Positions 1 through 13,180 are shown, counted from the first letter of the stretch. The stretch: DNA of 64,000 bases from Larimichthys crocea (GCF_000972845.2 NC_040013.1:8768061-8832060); one strand, 5' to 3'. Numbers and translations: made by a program. Notes: generated from the sequence alone by a model not told the origin.

Positions 1-3000
1 AGACAGGAAGGAAGCGAGAGGATGATTAGGGAGGCAGAGTTAGGGGGAGAGGAAGAGATTCTAGAGAAACGCAGACTGTCTGAGCAAGGGAGAGCTGAGC
101 CAGGAGCGATAAGCTGTGATGTTTCAGACATAGCTGTTCCACCATTTACATTCGGACCGCCCTATGTCTCTTTCTCTTTCCTCTGACTTTACACTGCAAA
201 AACACTGGAAAAAAACAAAAAACTTAAAGTGTGCTGTTCCCACGCGGACTCCTTTGTTTACAAGAGCTGAAGGTAATTGAGTTGCAAGTCTGACTGTTCC
301 TTTTTTCTGCAGGTTTTCTGCAACAACCAGGGCACCTTCTGGTAAAAAAGACACCTCCATGAAAGTACTTCCCTCCAGTAGATGTGTACAAATAGTATGT
401 CTGATATAACCAGCAACATGTGAACGAACAACAAAGTACTTTCTTACACCAAGACTGATTTAACAAACTGCTTTTTGTTAAGAATCCATCTCGGAGTTGG
501 TTATTTTCACACTTTTATATCATGTATCAGTTGAAAACCACTCAAAAATGGAAGAACATAGTTTTCACTGGACACTGACTTGATTACTATGACTATAATT
601 TGGTTAGAAACAATTATCCTTAGCTCTATGTCCAATTTCTTAATAAATAAGTTATGTTTCATGACAAGAAATGCATTAAAGCAAGCAAAGCTCTTAAAAA
701 CCCCAAACCCTAAAAACATCTTTGAATACAAAATACAATAATTTCAATGCTGAGAGAGAACTATTTGGCTTTGTGGAGAGACCATGATCCCTTTTCGGCT
801 TCTAATAAATCTCTCTGCCTCACTCACAATACTGAGTGTCTCCTGGCTCACATGTGTGCTATTTATCAGAGGACATCTTATCAAATTTGTGCATACAACT
901 GACACACACTTGAGATGGAGGGAATACAATAAAAAGAGTGAACAAAGTGAGTACTTAATGATTTCACAAGAAAATCTAATGTTCTGGGACAGATAAAGTG
1001 GCTCTGATTTTAATGTTCAGTCATTATGACTGTCATGGGCAGTAAATGGCCTCGCGCTCCCTTTTTTTCTTGTCAGATGATTAAGATTGTTCCGGCATTT
1101 GTTTGATTTCAGTTGATCCACTATGACTTAAAAGATTAGTAATTACTCTCTCTAGAAACATATGTACTTTTTAGGCACCTTCTTTAAGATGCAATGAAAT
1201 AACCACTTGAAAACTTGTTTCTTCATGTAACAGTTATGACCACATGTAGCAACACTGGGTGTAAATAATCATCCAACCAATAAAGTCATCACATATGTTT
1301 GAACAATTCCACTTTCTCGTCCATGCTGTCCAAAACTCGTCTTCTCAACAACTAATTACCCCATGTTTTACACCTCAGATTGATCCCTCTCTGTGCTATT
1401 TAATGCCCCAACAACCTATTTCAGCAGTAACTGCATCACATAAAGAAAGTAATGATTGAATGAGATCACTGAACACAGGCAGGGAAGGATTCTTTGTCTT
1501 TGCCTAGTCGGGGTGGCGGTGGCAACGGGATAAACAGGGCAGCTCTTAAGTCTTTTCCTTTTGCAGTCTTCTTTAGCTGTTGTAGCTCTACCTTGGGGGT
1601 CACCTCCCATAAGGTCGCATCTGGATATCATCCAGACTAAAAAGGGGACAAGAAGAACTCCTTTACTCAGGGTCAAATCCTTCTTAACTAGTTCCTCTGA
1701 ATGTTAGATACTGAGGTCCTCCCAAGACCCAATAGCATCTTCCTCTAACATGAAAGGTAAACCCAGCTCCCCTATTGCAAAACCTCATCTTGACCGCTTC
1801 TGACCATGATATAAATCTTTTAGCCACTACCCAAGCTTCTAACCATAGGTAAAATGCCTGACTGCTAATTTAAGAGCTTTGCTTTATAGCTCAGCTGTCT
1901 TTTCCCCACTACAGTCTGATACAAAGCCTGCGGTGATGCGGGTGATACCCCTGAGCAGCTGCCAAGCTTACGATCCCTTCTTCCGTTACTTGCGAATGAG
2001 ACCCCAAGACACCCAAACTCATCCACTTCGCAATGCTTTCTTTTCATCTGGATTTGAAAATTAACCCCCATTTACATCTTGACTGCATCACTCACAGCTG
2101 CAAACTGCTCTAGTGCACATGAGGACATGGTCCAATAAAGTCAAAAGGATTTTTTTTTTTTATGTTCCCCAATCCTGAGACACTGTTCTCTTTAACTCCA
2201 TGCACCGATGAAGACACATGTCAGCCATGACAGTTCAGGAAGAATCTCCTTTAACTCCGCTGCCTTGCCCCCGAGAAGCTTATTGACTCCTGCACTGACC
2301 CGAACCATGGAGATGGACTGCAAACCATCCAAATCTAGAAGATAGAAGATAATCCTTCACAGAAGAAATTTTAACTTTCAATCATAATATTCATAAATGC
2401 CAGAACGTAGTGACAATGCTCATCAGAATTTCACAAAACTCAAGAGGACATCTTTAAATTTATTTTTTTTTTTGGCCTGAGTAAAGCACATTCAAACATT
2501 CAGTTCAGTTATACATAAGAGAGACAAGCAGGAAACCCTCACATGAAGCTGCAATCAGAGGATGAAACTGAAATTATGAATTTATTACCAATATTACTGC
2601 CAAAAGTGCTAAAGAGCACCATAAATATGTATATCCATTCTAAATGTATATCACCACTGTTTAACAGCTGTAAAATGATGAACATTCAGTTCACTCTCTT
2701 AAATATTTCCAATATTATAGGAATCTGCATACAAATAGATTTAAATTCTCAAATGCAGGGATGGGTTCAACCTCTTGTTTTCTACTTTTTCAGCTAGCCA
2801 GACCTTAAAGTTTTCATAATTTTCCTGAAAGTGCCTCGCGGCTACAGTTAACTTGGCAACAAAATGGTTCTTATCTGCGACTTCACTCAGTCTTGGCTCG
2901 AGAGGTGAAAGACAGAGAGCCATGGATCTCTCCGACTGCTGTGCTAATTAAAGGTATCAGTCATGAGAGATGCACGTCAGTTTATAAGGCGAAGACGCAG

Positions 3001-4294
3001 ACAGAGACCTCATTTGTCACTGCTCGGATTTATATCCAATAAGAATTCAATTGCTTGGCATAAATGCATGGTTTGATGTATGGTCTGTGTGTGTTAAAAG
3101 GAGCGAGGGGGGAGGAGAGGTGTCTCGGAAAGAGAGCTTAGAACAGCCGAGTGGTAAAACATGGCAGTATCTCTTTGCCCATCTGTCACGTTCTCACACA
3201 CACAAACACATAGAGTACTTAAACCAACATATAATGCCGTGTACACAAGTGCAGCACATTGACTCTGTGCATTAAAAATACCACTCAACTCGAGTATTAC
3301 GTTACATGGGGAAGAGTTAGAGAAGACCATAGAAAATGGCTCCATCATTGTCAGCCAACAATGAACACGTACTGCATTAAATAAAGCAGAAAGATAAGTG
3401 GCTCTTTCCACTGCTGATGAGCAGATGTCTATAATTTGCAGTATTTATGCAGAAAAAAAAGTTAAAATGTGAAATTATGTTAACGGGCTAATTGTTTCAA
3501 TAACATACTTGTGTTTCTCGTGCTGCCCTTAGTTGTTATCACCCTGGGCTGAACGGCAAACACATTATTTTTGCGACTGTGACAAAGTCGCAATTTACTC
3601 AAGAGCAGCGTTCACTGTTGCTTCATATCAGTAAGACTCAGGTTGCCTTCTTATATGCAATCGTGATAAGGTTCCTGATAGTTTAGGTAAACACTTGTTA
3701 TTTTTGTTATTATTTCCTCACCATGTCTCAACTTTTTTGTGGCTTGTGGCATCTTAAACTCTTTCTTTTGCTCTCTCCATCTGGCTGTCTAAACCTTGTA
3801 CTCCATGTCCTGCTTTCTGTCTCTCTCATTTCTCTGTCTTTTTTGTATCTTAATTTTATTTTTTTTCTACTTGATGTTCATATTCATGTTTTATTCCGGT
3901 ACTTTACATTTTAATAGCAGTGGTTGGTTGTGCCTCTTGTTATTCTACACCTCGAGTCTGAATACAGTTTGTTCACAGCTGCAAACACATCAACATGTTC
4001 GTGGATTTCCTAAGTGAGAAAAAGATAGTAACGCCTTATTATTTGGGTTTATTGTAAATGATTTCATTGATTCATATAACATGTTTATTGGCTGGAAATC
4101 ATTCATGCAACGGTTGTAATCACCAACAACCACTTTGCATAGTAGCAAGCTCCTTGTAAAACATAGTATTCTGTTCACCACTCTTCTGGGGTAAATCTTT
4201 GCTGGCAGCAGGTCTGTAGGGATCGCACTGTTGGTCTGTTAATTGATCAAGTTGGTTTGACCACCATTTCGTCGAGAATGGAATATTGTCTGTA
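1..4294. other. Non-coding stretch, no gene recognised
   Basis: AT-rich unique-looking sequence with only short chance open frames on both strands. The first 130 bases are purine-rich (GGAAG/GAGAG runs) and could be simple-sequence drift or a 5' untranslated segment; nothing decides this. A 13-base T run lies near 2150. The 1015-1140 part has balanced composition and looks like possible conserved non-coding DNA, but this is visual only. No domain, signal peptide or splice-site pair with a convincing frame was found. Confidence 0.6.
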
Positions 4295-4680
4295 CTCCCA
4301 TTAAATTCTGTGCAGACATTCAGAGGATGAATCCTCCTCAGTTTGGTGATCCCTTAACCCAATCTTCTAATGAATATTGAATGTTTTCCCAAAACTTTTA
4401 CAGCAGACATTCAATGTCCCTAAGAGAATGAACTGCACTAACTTTGGTGATCCTCCGGCTTTACCTCAAGTGCCACTAGCGAAGTGAGAGTTGGCACTTA
4501 TTCCATAACATAGCTTGACATTTACTGGATGGATTTGGTACAGACTTTCATGGCTCCCTGAGGGAGGAGCCTAAGACTTTGCTGATCCTCAATGTGGTTA
4601 ATATTTTTAGCTTTGAGTGAAATATTTTGACTGATGTGAAATATAGACCCATTAGGGTAAATTAATTTTGTATTAATTAT
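4295..4680 (+). repeat. Dispersed teleost repeat, copy 1 (diverged)
   Basis: Recognised from memory as a repeat common in percomorph fish, built on the phrases 'AGGATGAATCC' and 'TTTGGTGATCC'. The copy shows three degenerate internal units: about 4305-4360, 4395-4455 and 4535-4600. Each has a version of 'cagacattca', then a 'gatgaat'-like word, then 'tttggtgatcc'. A second copy of the family in the same orientation is at 16020-16420, which supports repeat status from within the window. The class (SINE, satellite-like or DNA element) is not clear to me. The boundaries are approximate. Confidence 0.75.
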
Positions 4681-7600
4681 GTACTTATTTAAATTTGGGG
4701 TCAAAACACTTGATGATGATATGTCATTAAGTCGGTTTTAAATAATAGGACACATAGTCTGTTGTCACATGACCACAAAAAGTACACTGTATCACACATA
4801 TTCCAGCAATTTGACCAACTGCTCATTTTGGACTTCATGCAATCATGAGGAAATTGTAAAGTAGACTGCTACCTACTGTTTTTCTCCTGCAGTACTTTAT
4901 TCAAATGATGGGCCTTTATTTCCCCATGGCTTTGGCAGTTTATTTAAAGGAAGGGTTCAGTCTCTCTCAATCCAATATCTGCATGCCCATACTATATGCA
5001 ACCTCCTTTCCCTGCTAGGCATGGCAAGATCCCTTCCTCCTAAATCTCCAAAGTAGTCCACCTTCTGTGCAAACAGACATTTCAAAGTTCAGGAAAAGCT
5101 TGAACAGTTCAAATTAGCTAAGCTGCAGTATTTTATTACAAAATTCTGCATTCGTGATACCCTGGATTGTGTTTCCTGGAGGGACAGTAACACAAGGAGG
5201 GATCACCATACCTTGGTGCTCCACATGAACCACAGGTTCTGACTTAGGATAAAAAAACTGTCTACAACACTCATTGCGGTCCCATCATGAGCACTGCAAT
5301 AGACTTTGCCCACATTAATATATCTGCCTACTGGTCATAGGTTTATGAAAAGGTAATGGCAGTCGTTGGTGCTCACTGAAATGAGGTCCGATTCAGTCAT
5401 TAGAAGGTATGCCTGAGGTTGAGGAAGTGGCTTTTAAGTGGCCCAAGGACAGAATTTTCTCTCACATGATTGGGTGTCATCATTATCCCTGGAAGAAAAG
5501 TAAAATGAATACCAGACACATCGTCAGACTAATTTGACTCCGGCTTTTTACAGCAGAATTGTGATTTCTGCCTCTGTACTTAAACTGGCAGACTGGCACC
5601 CTTAAATTGGTTTTCTTCCAACTTCTGCCATCATAAGTTAGTCTCTTCATCTCATCCATTTATTTTTTGTTGCTTGAGTGCCAACGTGCTTTTTGCCAAT
5701 GTGCAAACAACCTAGGAACAACTGTTTGGAATGACACTGGATAGAGACACTCTGGATTTTCCTTCCTGTCTTTCTTCCTTTTTGCTGTCATTCTTTTTTG
5801 ACAGTTTCAGACATGAAGTGCAGCAAAGTGAGAAGAAAGATCTGGCTATTTTATGACTAGTCAGAATCATCTGATGGCCCAGGGGTAAAACCTGCATACT
5901 TTCCTGTTGCAGCATGTGGATTTTGTCTGGAATCTTTGCCAAACTAGGCAGCACAAACCTCAGAAATGGAGCCAGACACAGCAGGTGTACTACACCACAA
6001 AGACAAACACAGATAGCAATACTGCACCACCACCACCAGTACAGGTTGTGAACATATTTGTCTGCACAAAGGTACTGTATGTATTTCCGTGATGTGTGCC
6101 GTGGTTTTGGTGCGAGGAAAGTAGGAAGAAACTGGTGTGTTCAGCTTGTGGCTATTTTTAACAGCAGCTCCCTGCCAGCATAAAGTTAGATGGAAGCCTG
6201 CACACTCCCTCTACCTTAGCTTTGCTCTTGTGGGTATCTAGCAGGCACATATAAATGCATACACATAAGGAGCTGTAAATATGAGTCGAACTACTGTTAT
6301 GTACATTTATCATGATAATTAGATCAACATGGGAGATTTAAAATAGACACTTTGTATCAATTCTAGGTAAAGCACCTGCACAACGTTTGCATGCAAGGCA
6401 CTGGCCTAACTAACTTTTTGAGGCCAATGTTCCATGTTGTGGTTTATGATAAATACCATGGCTTGTTTTGTGATATTTTTCTGATTTTTCAATATGCTTT
6501 GCCTTGACAAATACACATGCTCTGCAATACGCACGTCTCAGAGCTAAGAGAAGAGGAGCGACTCCAATTTGAAGCAACATCTTCACCCCACAACTATGAC
6601 ATTTTTATTAAATTGATTTTTTGGTGTTAGGATCTAAACGTGTGAGTCAGTTCAAGCACACGCTTTGGCATGAACTAAGCTGAATGATGGAGATCCAGTA
6701 ACTCCCTTCCCCTCCTAATGTACACGAGGAATATAAATTATATGTGGAATTTAAATTGAAATATATTAAGGCTCTGCTAGACGTGACAAGACGCGATGAA
6801 CGTGAAGAAACCATGTTAGAAGTATAGATGTGGTCTAATGACCTCCTGTTATGATCATTTTCATGCCCATTTACTAAATGGGCAAAACACTACTGTCTGT
6901 ATGTGTGCTTGAGCAAGGTCATTTCATATGACTGTTGTTGTCACAACTGAGTTATACATTTACAGTTCTGAAGGCTTTGTGACAAGAAGGAATTTAAGAT
7001 ATGAAATACTGTAAAACTAACACAGTTAAGGCCGGGGATCTGTGAGTAAAAGTATTGACGCGTGTGTGATAAATGTTGTCAAGTCCGAGCCTGTTTGGTC
7101 TTTCTGAGCTCTGGGTCAGCATTTAAGCGCTCTCGCTGTCTTTGGATGTGAAATTGGCTTAGGTTTATTGTTGCAATGTGACCTCTTTTACTGGCTCCTT
7201 TTGACCTTAATCTCCCAAGAGTTAGCATTGTATACCGTGCAAAGCCATAAATCTCTTGTGTCTCTCTTGGGTATCGAATTCAGTGATTCCCAAATTTGAT
7301 CCACCCTCACGGAGGCGCCAAAGATCACAAAGCGGTATGCAAGGCATTGTCTGTTCTGAGGTTGTCAGAATTAGAATTGCACATCGTGTTATCTAAAAAT
7401 CATAATAACATACTATTGGATAATTACTCGATGTTGACTCCTCTGTGACCTGTGCGTTCAGTCACTCCCATCAGCTCAGCATTCTACTAGCATCCTTGTT
7501 TTTCCTGCAGTCAGAGCATCACTATTTCATGAATGAAAGAACATGTCTGAAAAATGTCAAAGTGCTGATGACAGCAGTACCAACAAAGAACCTACGGTGA

Positions 7601-8124
7601 TATCTTGAGAGTTACCTTTACTTTGATTTCGTTGAAGGACAGGACAGGTGTCGGCCAGGATGTGTCATTTGTAGTGGTGAGAAGCTTGCTCATGACAGCA
7701 TGAAGCCAAGCAGAAATGAAACAACATCAGGAAACACACACACACACACAAAAATCACACCTGACATGTTTTTTTTCCTGGTGTGTGTGGTGTATGTGCT
7801 CCACTGTGGTGTCATAAATTATCATGTATGCGATGTCATAATTTATTGCCCGTGCAAAAGCTTTGTTTGTGTGAGGGTCAAAGGTAGCCTTTTAAAATTC
7901 CTTGGGGTTGATACAACTTAGCATACGCTCAGCATAATACATGCTGTAGCTAAAGCTACCATATATAATAATAAATCCTGTCTTCGTGGTGGTAATGATT
8001 TTTGTCGAAATGGTTTTAGAGGGGTTCAGGTTTATGATCATGTTTGAGGCTGGATGTTGTGGGGCTGTTGAATCATATTGTGTTATACTGAAAGGTGTTT
8101 CTGCTATTTTGTCCAGCCCATTTT
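4681..8124. other. Non-coding stretch, no gene recognised
   Basis: Unique-looking AT-rich DNA. A short CA microsatellite sits at 7734-7750. The open frames at 5712-5954 (minus), 5907-6092 (plus) and 7700-7921 (plus) are short, lack recognisable motifs and partly cover simple repeats, so I treat them as chance. Confidence 0.6.
7734..7750. repeat. (CA)n microsatellite
   Basis: About eight uninterrupted CA dinucleotides followed by an A run. Typical of fish genomes and likely polymorphic. Confidence 0.9.
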
Positions 8125-8600
8125 ATCAATGAGGGTAGAACAAGCTGCAAAACTGTAATACCTCAAGCGGCCACTTGAGGCTGGCTACAGAACGTTTCAT
8201 CCTTCATAGGAGCCCATAATAAAATGTCCAACTTCACAGCAGAAATAAACATGTTCACAGCCTGGTTCAAAAAAATGGTTTAGGTCTCTATAGCTAAGTT
8301 CCCCATTCATGAAAACTGTACAGGGTTGATTCTTTATTTTTTTTAATTCACCTGTTTAAATGATATTAAGGCACAACAGCGTTACCGCTTTGATTGACAG
8401 CTAGGTGCCGTTACAGATGGCTTATTAGAGCACCCAGGCATCATTCGGCCCACTCTAGGTCCACTGATGATCCACATTTTTGCCGATATTTAGATTAGCC
8501 GGGAGGCAGCACAGCCAATATGGCAGCGGGTATCGCGCATATTTTCGGTTTCAAAGTGCTGCTTAGGAAAATCTATGGGGTAGATATTAAAAGCTGCTTT
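8125..8600 (+). repeat. Dispersed teleost repeat ('ccacttgaggctggct' family)
   Basis: The segment contains 'ggccacttgaggctggct', then a 'taaaatgtccaacttcacag' stretch, 'gtctctatagctaa' and a TGATTGACAG word. This order matches a dispersed repeat I recall as very frequent in teleost genomes. The copy is diverged and its ends are approximate. No coding capacity is visible. I am confident it is repeat-derived but not of its class. Confidence 0.7.
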
Positions 8601-10662
8601 CCCTCTCTAATATGATAAGGTGCAGCATATCTGTGTAGAATCGTGTGGAAAAGGTTTGAAATCAACCTCTAAGAGTGTGGACCTCTGCTGCTCCTCTGTG
8701 CTTCTGCATAGTGTCCTCTGGGTCAAACGCACTCTGAAAAAACTAAACTAAATATCTTAGCTTCTGTCTAAAGGAAACAATGGCCTAAAATAATTCTAAA
8801 TACCTGTTCTATTTTCATAGCACGGTACAAGCTGTGGGCATTGCGGGCTCAAAGTTGCAAAAGTGATCTCATTTGCTTTTTTTCCATGGCATAACTAAAG
8901 TTACTTTCTTAATAAGTCATATTACAGGAACAGAACAAATAAAATTAAGAATGCAGAAGAAGAGCAAAGTCTCTTTGTTTTTTTTTGCCAAATTTACTTT
9001 GCAATGACGTAATTAAAGAGATCTTTAAAAGACACCAAACTTAATGTCAGGTGCACAAACCATCACCTGTGCCTCCAGTAAAGTCGTTCCAAAGGAGACA
9101 AAATGAGTTTTTCTTTTACTGTTAAAAAATGAACATGAACCAGCTTGGGATAAAATAGATGTGTTCGTGAAATGAATCAGGTTTTGACTCAGTAAAACAG
9201 TATAGTGTAGAAGTGTTGTGTCTGTCCCTCCACTCTTCAGACACTTCAGACATCCTCTTCCCTCTGTGGTTTGGAGTGGTATTATCAAAACAAGGCCTAA
9301 CAACCTCAGCCTGGTAAGCTTGTGAATTATTCACAAGTCTATGGGAATGTTTTTTTTTGTTCTCCCATTTTGTGTGTCAGCACAGTCTCTCTCACACACA
9401 CACACACACACAGAGGTCTCATCTTCCACTCAGTTCAGAATTCAGAACCTAAAAATGTAAGTCCTTTACTTTGGTTAACTCGGTTTTGACAGGTTTTAGG
9501 GGGTCAGAGGAACACAATATGTTTAATTCCATCCCGCTTTTTCTTTTTTTCATTTATTCCCCTGAAACCACATCCTTCCATTGCTTAATATCATTTATAG
9601 AGGTTTTTAATTGTCTCATGATCCTGTGTTCTTGTCATATGGGGCCATATATTGTATGTGCATTTTAAGATTTGTTACCACTGTGTCTATTTCAAAAAAT
9701 ATTGAATTATGGTCAGTTTTGGATCACACAAAGTTCCTTTTGGACCTCAAGCTTGTGAATTATGCATGTTAATAAATATGCGTGAAGCCCACTGAGCCCC
9801 ATCACAAGTTGAATCCTGTATGAACCAGAATAGATGTTACACAAAGTTGGTTGTGGCACAGTCTTTTTTTTCAGTGCTTGGAAGAGATACAGAACATGCA
9901 GTCGTGTTATGGTCTGTGTCTGGACTGTATATCAGTTTAAAACTGAGTGTGACAGTGTCTAAGAGGAGGCTAGAGTCGATGTGTTATGCCCCCATTTATG
10001 CGGTACAGTGACAGCTGATCTGGATGTCATCTGTCATCTGTTTGGCTTGAACACGGGTCGATCACTACTTGACTTTGGTGAATAAACATCTGTTAGGGAT
10101 GGGAATTGAATTAAATATTATTGGTGTTTAATGACAGTTAACTGCCTCCCCGACTCATGGGGCAGGCGTTTGGAAGCTTAATTTAGCACTTAAATCTGAT
10201 GTACTTCACTTGTTTTAGCATTAATGAGTGTAGGGGCTACAGTTGAAATTTCTGTGAGTGGAGATGACGAAGCCGTAACATCTGTCTAACATGAATTCTC
10301 ACAACATTGATTTCATCTTTATTCAGTAGCCCTATGTCTATTTTATCTATAAGGCCAAAAAGTCTTGTCCTGTTAGCACCTTCTAAACCTGGATGGGCTG
10401 TTCTTTTTTCTAGTGCAGTATTTTTCACATTCAGCCAGTTGAACCAGAATTGATTTTTGTTGTATTTACTTTAGAGTTGCTCACCAACTCCAGAAATTTA
10501 ACTCTGTTCCATTTGCGTATAATTACAAAGAGAATACCGATACCAATATATGTAAGAGCACTTCTTATATAAGACCTTCTGCCCATTGCAAATGGCACAA
10601 TTAGGGACTTAAGCACAACGTGGTTGTCACAACATAACTATAAAAAGTCTCACCCCGGGAAA
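8601..10662. other. Non-coding stretch, no gene recognised
   Basis: Unique-looking AT-rich DNA with a CA microsatellite at 9393-9412. The overlapping minus-strand open frames at 9025-9334 and the plus frames at 9471-9668 and 9820-10011 show no family features and are considered chance. Confidence 0.6.
9393..9412. repeat. (CA)n microsatellite
   Basis: Ten uninterrupted CA units preceded by CT-rich sequence. Confidence 0.9.
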
Positions 10663-10789
10663 TACACTGAACAAAAATATAAATGCAACACTTTTGTTTT
10701 TGCTCTCATTTTTCATGAGATAAACTCAAAGAACTAAAACATTTTCTATATACATAAAATAACCATTTCTCTCAAATATTGTTCACAAA
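10663..10789 (+). repeat. Left terminal inverted repeat of Tc1 element
   Basis: This 127-bp arm begins at the TA target site and ends in '...caaatattgttcacaaa'. It pairs with 11624-11750 on the opposite strand. Just inside it the sequence jumps straight into transposase coding sequence, marking a deletion junction near 10790-10792. Confidence 0.92.
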
Positions 10790-10791
10790 GC

Positions 10792-11610
10792 AGCAGAATT
10801 TGGCAGTACATCCAACCGCAGACCACGTGTAACCACACCAGCTCAGGACCTCCACATCCAGCATGTTCACCTCCAAGATCATCTGAGACCAGCCACTCAG
10901 ACAGCTGCTGCAACAATCAGTTTGCATAACCAAAGAATTTCTGCACAAACTGTCAAAAATCATCTCAGGGAAGCTCATCTGCATGCTCGTCGTCCTCATC
11001 GGGGTCTCGACCTGACTCGAGTGGGCAAATGCTCACATTCGATGGTGTCTGGCACGTTGGAGAGGTGTTCTCTTCATGGATGAATCCCGGTTTTCACTGT
11101 TCAGGGCAGACAGCATGTGTGGCGTTGTGTGGGTGAGCGGTTTTCTGATGTCAATGTTGTGGATGTCGTGGCCCATGGTGGCATTGGGGTTATGGTATGG
11201 GCAGGCATATGTTACGGACGACGAACACAGGTGCATTTTATTGATGGCATTGTGAATGCACAGAGATACCGTAATGAGATCCTGAGGCCCATTGTTGTGC
11301 CATTCATCCACGACCATCACCTCATGTTGCAGCATGACAAAGCACGACCCCATGTTGCAAAGATCTGTACACAATTCCACGAAGCTGAAAACATCCCAGT
11401 TCTTGCATGGTCAGCATACTCACCGGACCCACTGAGCATGTTTGGGATGCTCTGGATTGGCGTATACGACAGCGTGTTCCAGTTCCTGCCAATATCCAGA
11501 AACTTCGCACAGCCATTGAAGAGGAGTGGACCAACATTCCACAGGCCACGATCAACAACCTGATCTGAACTCTATGCGACGGTATGTGTTGCACTGCGTG
11601 AGGTAGTCAC
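10792..11610 (+). pseudogene. Tc1-like transposase remnant (DD34E family)
   Basis: In active elements the product binds the terminal repeats and cuts and pastes the transposon using a DDE catalytic triad. Here the first helix-turn-helix and start codon are lost; sequence begins inside the second DNA-binding segment ('VTTPAQDLHIQH', 'LHNQRISAQTV'). The first catalytic Asp is kept in 'FMDESRFSLF' (codon 11079-11081). The second is kept in 'LMLQHDKARPHVA' (codon 11336-11338), but the usually invariant Asn after it is Lys. The catalytic Glu codon survives at 11434-11436 but out of frame, because about 7 bases are missing near 11428. Two further small deletions shift the frame near 11016 and 11110. 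The longest uninterrupted piece is 11117-11563. The C-terminal part ('IEEEWTNIPQATINN') is readable in another frame. It is non-functional. Family assignment is by recognition. Confidence 0.93.
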
Positions 11611-11623
11611 AGATTTACACAGA

Positions 11624-11750
11624 TTTGTGAACAATATTTGAGAGAACTGGTTATTTTGTGTGTATAGATAATGTTTTAGATCTTTGCGTTCATTTCATAA
11701 AAAATGGAAGCAAAAACAAAAGTGTTGCGTTTATATTTTTGTTCAGTGTA
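11624..11750 (-). repeat. Right terminal inverted repeat of Tc1 element
   Basis: Reverse complement of the left arm, ending at GTTCAGTG followed by the TA target duplication. The two arms are equal in length and differ by scattered point changes, so the element is old but its ends are not truncated. Confidence 0.92.
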
Positions 11751-12425
11751 GTTGGGTGGGAGCATGACACTTATTAATGCACAAAAATACAACATCGTTA
11801 TTCAATGTCCTACATAAAAATATCAGAAAAAAATGCCTAATAGAAATAGTTTCACCACGGATTCAAGCGCTTCTCTTGAACATAAAAACTTTTCCTGTCC
11901 TGCTAATCCTACTGAGAATCAACAGTGCAATCCACAGCTCCACATTGCTTGTATTTAATCTTTTTTTTATTGTTAAAGAAAGAATAAAGTAAGAATAAAT
12001 GTGTTCCGACTTTCCAGTCACCCAAGAAGAAAGTGTTAACGACAAAGCCAAATTTGAAGGCTTAAAAATATCAACAAGTTTATGATTTTGGGTGTCAAAA
12101 TCAGGTAAATGAGCAGTATTCTCAGCTCAAGGACTGTGGGGGCGAGTCTGCTGAATGTGCTGAAGCCACGCTCACTCATGGGAGCACTCAAGCAGCCATT
12201 TTGAAACAACTGAAACGTCATCTCTAGCTTTCTGCTAGGGCTGTAGGGGTATACTCAGGGTGGCCTCAGCGTGTCATCAAGCCACCCTTTAGGGCCGCCC
12301 ACAAAATCCTGGACTGAAAACTATTTAAAAACTGTTTTAACCTCGAACTCCACCAAACTGGAGTAAAAACAAGACCACAACTCCAGTATAAGACTATGCT
12401 TTCTTCTAATACAGTCTTCATTTGT

Positions 12426-12445
12426 TGTGTGTGTGTGTGTGTGTT
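12426..12445. repeat. (GT)n microsatellite
   Basis: Nine to ten uninterrupted TG units followed by a T run. Confidence 0.9.
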
Positions 12446-13180
12446 TTTCTGAATGTACTGATTCATAAGCCAGATCTATTTTGAGTCTAATAAATCTGAC
12501 CTTCCCAGCATGAGCATATGCAAGTGAGAAAATCACTTCAAATGAAATTGCAATCCTGCGGTGATCTTGCAAATGTATGGAGAGCTACTTTATTGTTAAC
12601 TAACAGTTGCATGGCTGGGTTATTATTAAATGAATGCATTTATGAAGAAAATAGAACCACAGGTAGTCCCTTAATGCATTATAAAGTGTATTTAATGTGG
12701 GCATGAATGAAACATAAAAATGTATTGCAAATGTTCAGTAGACAAAGAAACCTTTCCAACTTGTTCACCTTCAGTCTTTTCATTCATAACACTGACCTGA
12801 GTTCATTGCAGATTTAGTGATTTCTATAAAGACACGACATAGTGGTTCTACTGAAATAAAGACAGGATGTCATGCTGGAAATCAGACGCAACAATTTCAC
12901 TGATAGTGTGGAGTCGCTGAAGCATTGTGAAACGCTACACATCCTTGAAAGGGGGATATGACCCACAAATAGTCTGGTTACCTTTGCAAAATGGTTTCCG
13001 CTACTGTGTGCCACTCACCCGTGAAAACGCCGTCTCCCCTCCATGTGTCAATATACCCGCTGTTGACAGGTGAAATGAGTTGTGGTAGCTGCACCTTGTC
13101 AAGTCTGCTGTGATAACCGGGGACATCTGACGTAGATTCAAACCGTTAGCAGAAGACGTCTCCTTTCTCCGAATGAATGA

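Larger units (their letters stand above)
10663..11750 (+). mobile_element. Tc1/mariner element, internally deleted
   Basis: The element starts and ends with TA-CACTGAAC / GTTCAGTG-TA, so it is bounded by the TA target duplication expected of Tc1/mariner transposons. Inverted repeats of 127 bp at each end (10663-10789 and 11624-11750) match with only scattered substitutions. The interior holds a plus-strand transposase remnant. Compared with the full-length family as I remember it (about 1.6 kb, abundant in fish), two blocks are missing: one directly after the left repeat, which removes the transposase start, and one between the transposase end and the right repeat. The element is therefore about 1.09 kb and cannot encode its own transposase. 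Its intact termini could in principle still be recognised by a transposase supplied in trans; that is inference. Confidence 0.93.

Noticed and set aside
313..341. Possible 29-nt exon after 'ccttttttctgcag' with a CTG|GTAAAA donor
   Set aside because: The donor is weak and the length is not a multiple of three; only the acceptor side looks good.
11117..11563. 148-codon open frame as an intact transposase gene
   Set aside because: It is a fragment: the N-terminus is deleted, it starts mid-protein, and the frame shifts near 11428 before the catalytic Glu.
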